Shown here: positions 1 to 9,650 of the stretch, piece after piece
Position numbering within the stretch: position 1 is the stretch's first letter
How the letters are laid out: each line of letters begins with the position of its first letter
Assembly: GCA_964035575.1 (NCBI GenBank)
Contig: OZ037834.1
Location: 1,829,598 to 1,893,597 of the forward strand
DNA: 64,000 bases
Reading direction: 5' to 3'
Origin: Rhynchopus sp. YZ270_cl-10
Lineage: Eukaryota > Euglenozoa > Diplonemea > Diplonemida > Diplonemidae
Position numbers and translations under genes: made by a program
Notes under the pieces: model-generated
The model's input: only the letters and a program-made list of their open reading frames with translations
Databases searched by the model: none
Told to the model about the DNA's origin: nothing

Positions 1-1
1 C

Positions 2-286
2 TGGGAGCAACGGTTTTTGACGTTCATCGGAGAATGTCAGTACGTCTGTGGCAGTCTTGGGGTGGCGGCGAGGGACGACCGGGTGCTTGCGTACTACGCA
101 TCGCTGGCGGGGCAGATGCTCACAAAAGGCATGACAGAGGCCGTCACAGCATTGTTGCCAGGGACGTTCCAAGGGACAACCCTTGGCAAGCTTGTCGTGT
201 ACTGCATCCCAGCCGACCCCTCGGTGCTGAAAAAGCTTGGCGAAGCTACCGGATATCTCGGAGAGGAATACTACTGCTTTTTGTGA
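2..286 (+). CDS. C-terminal end of an unknown protein (cut by window edge)
   Basis: The reading frame is open from base 2 and stops at 284-286, giving about 94 residues that end in EEYYCFL. Base composition and codon choice (frequent G/C third positions) match the other genes here and contrast with the AT-rich sequence that follows directly. I recognise no domain. The segment has no obvious membrane span. The true start and any upstream exons lie outside the window, so neither length nor family can be judged. It could also be the last exon of an intron-containing gene. Confidence 0.6.
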   Translation, partial: WEQRFLTFIGECQYVCGSLGVAARDDRVLAYYASLAGQMLTKGMTEAVTALLPGTFQGTTLGKLVVYCIPADPSVLKKLGEATGYLGEEYYCFL

Positions 287-739
287 AAAAAGGGGGTGTG
301 TTTTTTAGAGGGCGTATTTACATACGGTTCCCAATTTTTAAAAGTAAGGGTACTCACACTTTTTCTTTTGTTTCTTGTCCTTGGGTTTCCCAAAAATCCG
401 AGCGGGCGGGCGGGAAAAAAAAAGTGAAGCAAAAAAAAAAAGTGGAGGAAAAAGAAAAGTGAAGGGGGGAAAAAACCCTGTGCGGTATTTTTCCGCCCAA
501 GAGGGCGTTTTGTTGCAGTTCCGAGCCAATCCCGGCTTGTGGTGGGGGATATTCGGAAAAATGGACAAAATTTCAGTGACTTAAATTTTCGTACAATATG
601 AACCCATACTCGTAAACAAGAGTCATTTTCAGTCTAATTCTGGAAATTTTCCGGAAAATTCGGAAAATTCCGACATTTGGAAGCAACTTAGCAAGTTTTT
701 CCCCTGTAAAAAGTGAGTTTTCAGCCCAAAACGTACCAC

Positions 740-995
740 GGTTGGCATTTCCGGAACCCGTCCGCGCTGTGGTGGCCAGGGTGGGGTCGCTTTACCGAAA
801 TGGCCAAATTCTTGGTTTTGGTCAAAATCCATGTAGGGAAATCCCAAATCCAGATTTTCTCTCCCCGATCCTGACGTCTGAAAACACGAAAGTGCCCGAA
901 AACACCGGCATTTGCATTTCCGGAATCCGTCCGTTGTGTGGTGGGGTCAATTTGCCAAAATGGACAAGTTTTTGGTTTTGGTCAAAACCCGTCAG
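740..995 (+). repeat. Imperfect direct duplication
   Basis: Two related blocks at about 740-835 and 918-995 share the order TTCCGGAA, CCGTCCG, GTGGTGG and then TTGGTTTTGGTCAAAA. A weaker relative lies near 538-575. The copies have diverged, so this is an old local duplication or two decayed copies of one repeat. Confidence 0.5.
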
Positions 996-1044
996 TGTAA
1001 GGTAAAGGGGGGCCAAGTGTTCGCCTGTAGAACTGGTAGAAAAC

Positions 1045-1222
1045 AGGCAGCGCCGCAGGCGCACGTTACCAACTTTTTTACTCGTGCCATTTTCTTTTGA
1101 TTGCACGAGCCGATTGCTCTCCACCGTGGGGCTCAGATTGGAGCGTGCAGTTCTCTACCTTGTGGGGATGTTGCAGTAGTCAGCAACACAGCGCCGCAGG
1201 CGCACGGTACGCTACTTTTTTT
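1045..1222 (+). repeat. GCGCCGCAGGCGC hairpin motif, two copies
   Basis: The tri-loop palindrome GCGCCGCAGGCGC occurs at about 1047 and 1192, each followed by ACG-TTAC or ACGGTACGCTAC and a T run. The second copy, including its ACGGTACGCTACTTTT tail, recurs almost exactly near 55663, over 54 kb away. Confidence 0.6.
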
Positions 1223-1229
1223 CTTTTTT

Positions 1230-1277
1230 GAAAACTTGGTTGTATTAGTGTAGACACCCGAGGATGAACTCCACTAC
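1230..1277 (-). repeat. Family B hairpin (reverse strand)
   Basis: Read on the minus strand it has the family B outer arms GTGGAG and CTACAC, an inner CATC/GGTG stem around CTCG, and the tail TAATACAACCAAGTTTTC. It is the only reverse-strand copy I saw. Confidence 0.6.
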
Positions 1278-2144
1278 TTGCCCGGCTACAACGTGCCAAA
1301 TGCTCTGGTCACATGACCACGGGGGGTCATGCGGAGTCATCTACAACCTCCAAACCCCATTTTTCTCGGGGGTCACCATGTACCCCCGAACTCTGTGAAA
1401 ATCCGGATTTTTCTGGAAAAAATAATGGGGTGGACATGGTCCCACCCCGGTCCACCTTGGTGGAAACCCTGTACACTTTTTTTTTTTTGCCCACTTTTTT
1501 TTTTTTTTCCTCCCTGAAAAATCCGAGCGGGCGGGGACAAGAAACAAAAGAAAAAGTGAGAGTACCCTAAGAGAGAGAAAAAACCCGAATGGAGTGTGGT
1601 AGTGAGAGCGCGGAAAACGTAGTGGGAATGCAAACGAGCTTTTTTTGTTTTCTCCCACAAAATATCTCGCGCAGAGAAACACTCTTTTTTTTTTTTTTGT
1701 TTTTTCACACAGCGCCTGCTGTTTGTTTTTTCTCAACCGACACCTTTTTTCATTTTTTTCCCCCCCGGTATCACATATGATACTGTTTTTCATGGGAACG
1801 CATGAAAAGGAGTGCTGTGCTATTTACAGAACTCGATAGGCGATTGAGCTAATCTAACAACCAAAACAAAGAAAGTACGAGAAGATTTCATTTACCCCTC
1901 CTTTTTTTTTTTCTTCTTCCAGAAAGTAATCAGGGAAATAGCTTGGTTTTCCTCCAAAATCAGGAATTATGCGAAAGCGAAAAAATTTTTTGCCCGGTCG
2001 AAAGCGGTCGTTGCGCGCTTCGCGCAAGCCTCCCTGAGTGGAGAGGCGAAAGGTCAAATTGCGAGATAACAAAAAAAACAACGGAATGTAATCCCTTATT
2101 ACGGAGCTCGGTTTTGCACCTTACGTTCCACTTTCCGTATGGGA

Positions 2145-2300
2145 AAAAAATAAATGGCGCCGCAGGCGAAAAAAAAATAGGGTACGGTGTAAAAATGCTG
2201 GTTCACAACCACACAGTCACTCAACAAACCCTTTTTTGCGGAGCAAAAAAGGAAAATGGCGCCGCAGGCGAAAAAAAATAAGGGTACGGTGCCTCTGCAA
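2145..2300 (+). repeat. Duplicated block with short hairpins, copy 1
   Basis: Contains two copies of ATGGCGCCGCAGGCGAAAA followed by GGGTACGGTG, separated by a CCTTTTTTGC-GGA-GCAAAAAAGG hairpin. The same order recurs at 3670-3835. Confidence 0.65.
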
Positions 2301-3669
2301 ACGCAGCGAGCGAAAATTTTAAGATTCCATCATTCCAGTCATTTGGGAGATCTGGGGGTCGGGCGAGGGGCCCCAAAAGTGCCCAAAAATCCCTCTTTTT
2401 TTTTTTTTTTTCCCCCAAAAATCCAGAATTATGCGATGTCGCATAATTCGGTATATGGAGCTATTTCCCTGAAGTAATACTGATTTGGGTTGATTTTCCA
2501 AAATCCGGAGCTCGGCCCGATTTTTTTTTTTTTGACTCTGTCGACCTTTTTCTAACTTTTTTTCATTATTGGCTCGGCCTGACCCAAATCAATCTTTTTA
2601 CTTCTTGCACGCCAGTTTGAAAAAAAGTGTCTGTTTTGATAACGTTGAGGATAACGAGCTCGAAACCGGTCGGAATGGAAAGATTCGTCCTAAAAGTAAA
2701 AGAGTAGTCGGCCAGATTCATTGAGAGGATGAACGAGGAACTTTCTCACATAAAAGGGGTCCTGGGGGAACACACTGCCTGTCTTTTGTAATGATTTCTT
2801 TTCCAAAGGAACAAAGTTCGTGTGTGTGTGTGTGTGTGTTTTTGCAGCCACTCTTTACCTTCTGTCAGTCTCAACTCTAATTCGGTTAAAATTTTTCTAT
2901 AAAAAAAAAACCATACATTTTTTGTCAAAGCAATTATTTTATAGTGCATGAGAGTCGCATTCACCTTTAAAATGCACACATTTCTCACATCTCCCCTTTA
3001 GGGGGGTTTTTTTTTGCATATTTTGCGTGATCCATGTGGTTAGGTCCTTTCCAGGAATAAAATGGACACAGTGTCTTTTACGGAGTGCGTTGACCAAAAT
3101 GGATAATCAGCGGTTTCCGATGATTGACGCACTGAGCCGATTCTTGCCCTCGTTGATGAAGTCATGCGTGGTTCTCTTTTGTACCTCCCGCCAAACAGTG
3201 CACAAAACCAAGAAATCTAAATGAACTTTGACCACCTTTTTTTTGACCAGAAGTAAGACGCAATGTGGTGTCAAAAATGACCGGGTGCTTCCCGCCCCCC
3301 CGTTCAGATGCGAGACCACAAATCGCTTTACTTCAGAGTTTTACTGTTCATTTTTTGGGGGGCTTTGTGTTTCAAATCACGTTTTATTTTATTTTTTTGT
3401 GTTTTTTTTTTTTTTTTACACCAGGCAGGGTTTTTTTTAGGATTGGGTGTTTTGACCCTTGGGGGGGGGTCGCAAAAAGAGCCCTATTTGGACTCAGAAA
3501 AAAATTTTCCCCATGCATTCAGGGCTCTCGCCAATCACCCCTTTTGGCCAAAATGGGGGGTGATTTTGGGGTCCACGAGCTTCCCCCCTGTAATAGCGGT
3601 CGCCCGAATTTTTTTCAGAACTGCTGACCAGGGACATTGGGAACATAGGGAACAAAATGTATGTACTTT

Positions 3670-3835
3670 TTTTTGCGGAGCAAAAAATTTAAAATGGCGC
3701 CGCAGGCGAAAAAAAATTCAGGGTACGGTGTAAAAAGCAAGCTCTTTACATCATAGAGTCACTCAACGAACCCTTTTTTGCGAAGCAAAAAAGGAAAAAT
3801 GGCGCCGCAGGCAAAAAAAAATTGAGGTACAGACT
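3670..3835 (+). repeat. Duplicated block with short hairpins, copy 2
   Basis: Same modular order as 2145-2300: A-rich tail, GGCGCCGCAGGCG palindrome, GGTACGGTG, a stretch with CACTCAAC, then a TTTTTTGC/GCAAAAAA hairpin and a second palindrome. The two blocks lie about 1.5 kb apart in direct orientation. Confidence 0.65.
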
Positions 3836-4148
3836 GTATGATGCGGTCAGGAACCCAGTTCCCCATGGTACTTGCCGCAAACTCACCCCCTTCGGGGGGT
3901 GTCTCGCCCCCAAAAATTTTTTTTCCACCCCCTCCACCCCCCCCCAGAATCCTGAAAAAAATCCTGGGGGGGGCGAGACCCCCCCTCACCCCCCCATAAA
4001 AAAAACCCTGCCAGGTCTTTTAGCACAAAGGCCAGCCTTTTTACACCCTCATTTTCAACATTTTCCCCCCAACCTTTCAAACCTTTCCTTGTTTACGCAA
4101 AATGGGGAGAAAATAGGACAGGGGTGAGAGACCTTTAGGCATACATAA

Positions 4149-4294
4149 ACATACAGTACGGACGAGTCGCCCCCGAGTGAAGACGACAGTCTCGCCTACT
4201 CGTCAAACAAGCGAAACAAAAAAAAGACGAGTTTTCGGGCTGAGACCTAAAAGGTAGGTTTATGCGAATAGACGACTCGTCCGCAGTGTAATGT
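4149..4294. mobile_element. Short TIR element (MITE-like)
   Basis: The arms CGGACGAGTCG and CGACTCGTCCG are inverted, and pairing continues outward imperfectly (CATACAGTA versus CAGTGTAATG). No coding capacity in about 146 bp. Family not determined. Confidence 0.55.
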
Positions 4295-4322
4295 TTAGGG
4301 AGACTCTCTGAGCATACAGCAA

Positions 4323-4573
4323 CACGACGGTGATGTACAGTACATTACAAGTGAAGTTACATGTAACGTTACAAGTGAAAAACCGTTACAAGTGAGTTAC
4401 AAGTGAGTTACAAGTGAGTTACAAGTGGGATACATGAATTACAGGCAAAAGCAGGTTGTAACTGGTGGGTTACAAGTGGGTTACAAGTGAGTTACAAGTG
4501 AGTTACATGTAACAAAAGTTACATGTAACTCACTTGTAACTCCACTTGTAACACCCGTTACATCACCGTCGTG
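4323..4573. mobile_element. TIR element with GTTACAAGTGA iterations
   Basis: The ends CACGACGGTGATGTA and TTACATCACCGTCGTG are inverted copies. The interior is mostly iterations of GTTACAAGTGA on one side and its complement on the other, so the element can fold on itself. It has no ORF of note. The CACGACGG terminus is shared with 6647-6859, and both interiors contain ACAAGTGA. Confidence 0.7.
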
Positions 4574-5053
4574 AAGGTGCACTGCCCCCCCCCCCCCCCC
4601 CCCCACCTTGTCACCACCCCGTTCAGCCCCTATACCCCCCCTACCCTACCCCACCCTTCCCCGCTTACACTAAAATGGAACGCCCAACACCACCCTCTTT
4701 TTGTTAACCGTTTCAATTTTTCTAACCACCACCACCACCACCACAGTACACTACGGGGGGGGGGGTGCCTCACCATATGGGTTGCAGATCCCCTCACAAC
4801 AACTCAAGAAGACTGCTCTAAGGAGAGGGGAAAAAAGCAACAAACCAACGCGTTTGTATTGTAGTGCAGTTTGCACTTTCCCCCCTCCCCCTCCCCCACT
4901 TTCACTGAGAACTCTGATTTCACCGAATTCTTCTGATATTCGGAGAAATTTTTATTCACCGAGGACCAAGAAAAAGACGGGAGGTTATACTAAAGGGAGT
5001 TTACGAAAAAGGGCATACGAGGGCAGGAAGGAGTCAGAATATTGCCTTTTTTA

Positions 5054-5100
5054 GGTGACGGATCAGGAGAGGCTTAGGTACATCTTATAGAACCTTTCTT
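5054..5100 (+). repeat. Family A hairpin, just upstream of the transporter
   Basis: GGTGAC, a GGAGAG loop region, GCTTAGG and then CATCTTATAG with a CTTTCTTT tail match the family A layout. It ends 17 bases before the transporter ATG, so it would sit in the 5' leader or promoter. Confidence 0.6.
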
Positions 5101-5116
5101 TATTTGTCTCAAAGCA

Positions 5117-6190
5117 ATGCGTGCCGGGAGCCTGACCCTGCCAGAAGCGGCTCTTCCGTCCCCTACCCCACCCGACACCCACGCTGCGAAGCACCTCACC
5201 CGCCTTACATCGCTGTCTTCCCACCCTGCTTTCATCCCATGCGTCTGGAACTTCGTCTCCTACTCTGTATGGACTATGTACAACAAACACATTTTCAATG
5301 AATTCGGTAGTTTTCCTCTATTGAGCACTGGTCTTCAGATGATTATGGTGACATTGTGTGTACACATTTTGCTTTTAGTACGAAATGAACCGCATCAAAA
5401 AGCTAGCCGTGCTGTTTTAACTGGCCAGCTTATCCCTTTAAGCATTGTAAGAAGCTGTGATTTAGGTCTCGCAAATGCTGCGTTATGCCTGATGTCTCTC
5501 GCAGGCCAACAAATTCTCAAAGCAACCATCCCAGTTTGGGTTTGTGTACTAAGCATTCTCTACCTAAAAAAGACTGTTGAACCTCACGTCTGGGGGATCG
5601 TTTCCATTATTGTCATAGGAACTGCTATGGCAACAGTGGGAGACCCGACCATGCGAGGCACCCCCTTTGGCGTTGCAGCCATGTTAGTCTCCTGTCTATG
5701 CCGTGCAGGGAAATGTGTCATCAACACCCGCCTCCTGCAAGGTCTACCCGGAGCAGCGCAGCAGAAGATGTCAAAGCTATCGCTACTCCGATATGAGGCA
5801 CCTATGAGCGGCGTTACTATTCTCATTGCTTCCTTTGTATTCGAGTTTGTGGGGGTCTGGGTGAGTGGAGGAGGAGAAGGAGGAAGTGAGGGGGCAGGGT
5901 GGACAGTATCAAGCCTCGCGTTTTTTATAGGAGCGACCCTGGTGAATGGCGTGCTAATGTTTGTGAACCAATTAACGTACCTCGCTGTGGTCGAGCACAC
6001 CTCGCCGGTCGCATCGCAGGCGTTGATGAACATAAAAATGATTTTTTTGATTCTCGTCAGCTCGCTCTTCTTCCCTTTGCATCTTTCCCCGCTCAATGCA
6101 GTTGGAATGGCAATAGCCTCTGGTGGTGCAGTTCTCTATTCGGTACTAGGTGAAACCAGGCGTGCGCCTCACAAAAACATCCAGATTTAG
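5117..6190 (+). CDS. SLC35/triose-phosphate-translocator-type transporter
   Basis: 357 residues with about ten hydrophobic segments after a Pro/Thr-rich N-terminus. Marks of the drug/metabolite transporter superfamily, TPT branch, include MYNKHIF before helix 1, the DLGLANAALCLM stretch, RYEAPMSG opening the C-terminal half, and TSPVASQALMNIKM followed by SPLNAVGMAIASGGAVLYS. Such proteins usually exchange nucleotide sugars or phosphorylated sugars in Golgi, ER or plastid membranes; the substrate here cannot be read from sequence. The first in-frame ATG was taken as start. The first 40 residues are not family-typical, so a start further in or a missed upstream exon is possible. No intron is needed. 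Confidence 0.85.
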   Translation: MRAGSLTLPEAALPSPTPPDTHAAKHLTRLTSLSSHPAFIPCVWNFVSYSVWTMYNKHIFNEFGSFPLLSTGLQMIMVTLCVHILLLVRNEPHQKASRAVLTGQLIPLSIVRSCDLGLANAALCLMSLAGQQILKATIPVWVCVLSILYLKKTVEPHVWGIVSIIVIGTAMATVGDPTMRGTPFGVAAMLVSCLCRAGKCVINTRLLQGLPGAAQQKMSKLSLLRYEAPMSGVTILIASFVFEFVGVWVSGGGEGGSEGAGWTVSSLAFFIGATLVNGVLMFVNQLTYLAVVEHTSPVASQALMNIKMIFLILVSSLFFPLHLSPLNAVGMAIASGGAVLYSVLGETRRAPHKNIQI

Positions 6191-6348
6191 ACGAAATAGA
6201 AGAAAGTGAAAAACAACAAAACGGAGGGTTCTGCAAACGACGTTACGTACTTACCGTTTTTCAGATCAAAAGAAGAGAAAAAAATGAACGGCAAAATGTG
6301 GGGGGGAGGGGAGGGTTATAGATATGGGTTTGCAGTAATTTATTTGCA

Positions 6349-6412
6349 AGGTGACTAGGTGACTAGGTGACTAGGTGACTAGGTGACTAGGTGACTAGGT
6401 GACTAGGTGACT
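6349..6412 (+). repeat. Tandem array AGGTGACT x8
   Basis: Eight perfect 8-bp units. The last unit is itself the start of the family A hairpin that follows, so the array looks like expansion of that hairpin's 5' arm. Confidence 0.9.
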
Positions 6413-6450
6413 AAGCAAAACGAGAGGCTTAGGGTCTTATAAATTTTTTC
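6406..6450 (+). repeat. Family A hairpin
   Basis: GGTGACTAAGC, a loop ending ACGAGAG, GCTTAGGGTC, then TTATAAATTTTTTC. The arms TAAGC and GCTTA pair. Confidence 0.7.
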
Positions 6451-6464
6451 TTTACTTACCATCC

Positions 6465-6530
6465 TGTGAAGAAAAAAAAACATCGTGTCTGCTATCTAGT
6501 GATAGTAGTCTCTAATCAAACAGAATTTTC
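6465..6530 (+). repeat. Family E hairpin
   Basis: TGTGAAG plus an A run, then GCTATC-TAGT-GATAGTAGTC, a five-base perfect stem (CTATC/GATAG). Related copies lie at 19224-19300 and 27816-27866. Confidence 0.6.
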
Positions 6531-6646
6531 CTTTTTGCTTACCTATCAGAGTTACTATTTTTTGTCTCACACCTCTCCCCCCTCCATTCTATTTGTGTAC
6601 TCGCATTTATGGAGTGTGAAGGACGAGGTACGGGGGAAACCCCGCT

Positions 6647-6859
6647 CACGACGGGACCCAGTGACAAGTGACAAGTGCATGACAAGTGAAAAAGGTGACA
6701 AGTAAATGACAAGTGAATCACTTGTCATGACAAGTAAATAGCCTACATCCCAATAGAAAATCACTTGTCATGACAAGTGACTTTTTTGTCATATTATGAC
6801 AAGTGAAATGACGTGTGATTTCACTTGTCACCTGTCACTTGTCACTGGGTCCCGTCGTG
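6647..6859. mobile_element. TIR element with TGACAAG iterations
   Basis: The ends CACGACGGGACCCAGTGAC and its complement are inverted, with pairing running on through repeated TGACAAGTGA units. The centre is a second palindrome (TCACTTGTCATGACAAGT). About 213 bp, non-coding. The CACGACGG terminus is shared with 4323-4573. Confidence 0.75.
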
Positions 6860-7140
6860 CTCTTATATTCATCTTCAAGTCTGTGTTTCTATTTTGTCCT
6901 CCGCATAAAACTCAGGTCCGACGTCTGAGTTTTTTTTCTCTCTCTCTTTTCAAACCCCCTCTCCCCACGCAGCACTGAAAATGCAACTGCTCGATTTTGG
7001 ACGACCCTAACCCACTCTGTTAGGACCATCTTACCAAAAAAAAGCGAAAACCCCCCCCCCCCCCCCTTCCTTTTTGCAACACCCCTCTTCCCTCCCACAC
7101 GGAAAATCATTTTTATTCCCCCTCAGCTAACCCCTTTATA
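6860..7140. other. Pyrimidine-rich leader of the cyclase-like gene
   Basis: Contains CT-rich tracts, a C16 run and two acceptor-like CAG sites (CCCCACGCAG near 6971 and CCCCCTCAG near 7126). One of these could be where an upstream first exon or a spliced leader is joined. No confident first exon was found. Confidence 0.45.
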
Positions 7141-9609
7141 GTGATCCAACCCATAGATGGGGTTAAAAGTAATGGGTTAAAACTAAGGTGGATTTTACCT
7201 CATCACCAAACCACAGAGAGGGGGAAAAAAACGAGCCTCAGTATTTTCTCAAGTATCGAAGGGAGGCACCCTCGGGTGCAGGATCCCGCTGCCGAGGTTG
7301 CCCGCTCCCGTTTGTATGATGTGTGTACGCGCCTTGTTGCCCCATGGAACTCCACACTCGATACTCGAGAGGACGTACGGCGGAAGAGAATTCTGGTCCC
7401 GTTGTGCCTAGGGATTGTGGCGTTGTACATTCCGTGGCTTCCGTTCTTTGTGCAAAGCGATGAGGTATTGATACTTTGTGCGGTGGTCTGGTCGATATGC
7501 AGTGCGTTCGCCACCTTAGCTGTACTCAAAGTTGCGTCGGTCTCTACAGCCAGCATTGCAGCAGCGTTCACGGTGTGTGAGTTTGTTGGTCTTATTGCGA
7601 TGGATTTGTACCTCGCAGCTGCAGGGCAGAACCGTGTGGTGGTTGCGATGCTTGCACTTTACAAAGTAGCGGGGAATCTCCGGGTTAACCGGTATGTCCA
7701 GCAGGGGTACTGTTGTGTGGTGGTTTTTTGGTTGATATTGGGAGCAATAGAGGATGCGGCTGGGATTGGTTTGTACGATGTGGGGCCGGAGGTGGGCGAG
7801 CGGAATGGGGTGGTCACGGCGTTTGTGTGCGTTGTTCTTATCATTTCAGTATTGTTATTGCGTGACAGTGGTGGTGGTGGTGGAGGTGGGGGTGAGACAG
7901 CCGTAGATAAGGAAACAGAAGGTGTGGTCGGATTCATCGCCGACGCGCTTGCCTCAATGGAGCTGCAGTCTGCGGAGGACACGCTGCTGCGGTATCATAC
8001 CCAGCTGCCGTTTGCGCTGTTCACTTCCTTTGATATGATTATCCAGAATCTGCAGAAGTTCCATTCGTTCATTCCTGCATGCTTCTTAGAGGAGATGTAC
8101 AACCGGAGTGTGGAAGGCGTGGTTCCAGGACTTCGAGACAACACAGCGGTGATCGTTGTGACTGAGGTAGCAGAGGCGAGTGAGTTGTGGATGTCTCTGC
8201 CTGATACGATGCCGGTTGCGCTGCGCATCCACAACAACGTCATCCGCAACGCGGTGACAAACAACCGAGGCTACGAGGTCAAAATGTGTGCCGACTCCTT
8301 CTTCATTGCCTTCGAAAGTTGTGTTAATGCACTGCAATTTTCTATAGACGTACAACAGAACCTCCTGAAAGCAGAATGGCCAGAAGAACTCCTTGAGGTC
8401 AAACCCTGCAAACGTGATGAATCCGGTCTATGGGGTGGCCTCGCAGTCCGCATCAGCATACACACCGGCACCGTCAAAACCGAAATGTCTACCCAAGGGA
8501 AGTACGACTACTCAGGAGACGTAGTCAACCGGGTAATGGATATGATGAACGAATGTACCGTGGGGTCGATCCTGGTCACCTCCAGTGTAATGCGCTCGGT
8601 GCGTGCAGACCGTTTCCGATCCTTTGCAGGATTCGATCAGACCGTTATCAGCGACCCAAACATCCCGAAGTATCATGACGTTCGCACCTTTGTGTTTGGT
8701 GAAGAGCCGGTTCACGAACTGCTGCCTGCTAGTCTCTGGCAACGTAAGGGGCCCGATCAATGCGCATCGCCAAGGACTAGAAAAGCGTCAACAGCGTCGC
8801 GGTTTTCAATGGAGAAGCAACCCTCTAGTCTTGGACGTTTGGGGCCAAGAGGCAGTGTGAACGACCAAATGACGCGGACACGGACACATTCGCACGCATC
8901 CATCTTCACCACAGGGTCGAACGCGATGATGGCATTGGAGCAGGTCAAGTTTACGGTTGCGCACGTGGAGCAGGAGTGCTTTTCCTCTGAGATAACCCAC
9001 CAGGGAGTCACATCTGTCTTCGGGCAAATCGCAACCTGCGCCGAACGGAGTGAAGGCACGATCCTCGGTGTCCTTGGAGGTACCGTTGTTGTTGTGTGGA
9101 ATGTGACCAAAAAGCAGGACGACCATGTGACCAAGGGGTTCATGTTTGTGTACCTCACGCACTATGTCCTCGAGCGTGTTAAGACCATGAGTGTAAAGCC
9201 GTGGATCGGTCTGTGCTCAGGGGAGGGATGGAAGGGGACGGTGGGCAAGGTGGAGCACCGCTACTTCAATGTGTATGGCAACTGCATGACCGTGAGCAAG
9301 ATGCTGAGTTTGCGTGCACAGAGCAAGGGGATGCTGTGTTACTGTGGTGTTGAGAGCGCGGTGACAATCCCGCATGAGCTTGACGAGATTTTAACCAGTG
9401 CAACATTCGAAGGCAACACAACGAACGACGACGGCTGGTTCGAAGACTTCGAGATTCTAGAGATATGCGACAACCTCGTCAAGCTAGAACAACTCAAGTC
9501 CGCGCTTGCCATAACACAGGAAGACCTGCCCATAGAGCGAGTGGCGATCAAAGACTTGCGGTCGCCCTCCGTATCCATGTGCCGAGACAATATGCTGACC
9601 GTCTCATAA
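7141..9609 (+). CDS. Six-TM protein with two degenerate class III nucleotide cyclase domains
   Basis: Open frame of 822 codons. Roughly six hydrophobic helices lie between residues 80 and 255, then a Gly run. Residues about 330-480 match the class III cyclase layout of receptor-type kinetoplastid enzymes: LPDTMPVALRIHNNVIRNAV, GYEVKMCADSFFIAF, VRISIHTGTVKTE, YDYSGDVVN. The first metal Asp position reads VTEV (Glu), the second Asp is kept (ADSFF), and the Arg usually found after the VN motif is absent (VNRVMDM). A second, more decayed cyclase-like domain spans about 600-780 (WIGLCSGEG, VYGNCM). I infer a regulatory or weakly active cyclase rather than a standard cAMP producer. The frame opens with GTG and has no ATG before the third helix, so an upstream exon is likely and the true start is unknown. 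Confidence 0.75.
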   Translation: MIQPIDGVKSNGLKLRWILPHHQTTERGKKTSLSIFSSIEGRHPRVQDPAAEVARSRLYDVCTRLVAPWNSTLDTREDVRRKRILVPLCLGIVALYIPWLPFFVQSDEVLILCAVVWSICSAFATLAVLKVASVSTASIAAAFTVCEFVGLIAMDLYLAAAGQNRVVVAMLALYKVAGNLRVNRYVQQGYCCVVVFWLILGAIEDAAGIGLYDVGPEVGERNGVVTAFVCVVLIISVLLLRDSGGGGGGGGETAVDKETEGVVGFIADALASMELQSAEDTLLRYHTQLPFALFTSFDMIIQNLQKFHSFIPACFLEEMYNRSVEGVVPGLRDNTAVIVVTEVAEASELWMSLPDTMPVALRIHNNVIRNAVTNNRGYEVKMCADSFFIAFESCVNALQFSIDVQQNLLKAEWPEELLEVKPCKRDESGLWGGLAVRISIHTGTVKTEMSTQGKYDYSGDVVNRVMDMMNECTVGSILVTSSVMRSVRADRFRSFAGFDQTVISDPNIPKYHDVRTFVFGEEPVHELLPASLWQRKGPDQCASPRTRKASTASRFSMEKQPSSLGRLGPRGSVNDQMTRTRTHSHASIFTTGSNAMMALEQVKFTVAHVEQECFSSEITHQGVTSVFGQIATCAERSEGTILGVLGGTVVVVWNVTKKQDDHVTKGFMFVYLTHYVLERVKTMSVKPWIGLCSGEGWKGTVGKVEHRYFNVYGNCMTVSKMLSLRAQSKGMLCYCGVESAVTIPHELDEILTSATFEGNTTNDDGWFEDFEILEICDNLVKLEQLKSALAITQEDLPIERVAIKDLRSPSVSMCRDNMLTVS

Positions 9610-9610
9610 T

Positions 9611-9650
9611 AAAGTGGTTGTCTTAGGGTGTCGACACTAATACAAAAAGG
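9611..9650 (+). repeat. Family B-like hairpin right after a stop codon
   Basis: AGTGG, GGGTGTCGACACTAATAC and a trailing A-rich stretch resemble family B. It begins one or two bases after the cyclase-like gene's stop (TAATAA), so it is probably in the 3' UTR. Confidence 0.5.

Larger units (their letters stand above)
287..5053. other. Gene-free spacer with repeats
   Basis: No credible gene in 4.8 kb. It holds imperfect duplications near 740-1000, a reverse-strand family B hairpin at 1230-1277, a duplicated block at 2145-2300 and 3670-3835, two TIR elements (4149-4294 and 4323-4573), a run of about 18 C near 4586, and many T, A and G runs. ORFs here are low-complexity products of these runs. 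Confidence 0.7.
6191..6646. other. Spacer between transporter and cyclase-like gene, first part
   Basis: No gene. Holds the GTGACTAG array, a family A hairpin and a family E hairpin, listed separately. Confidence 0.7.

Noticed and set aside
7659-9162. Minus-strand ORFs inside the cyclase-like gene
   Set aside because: Antisense shadows with no domain.
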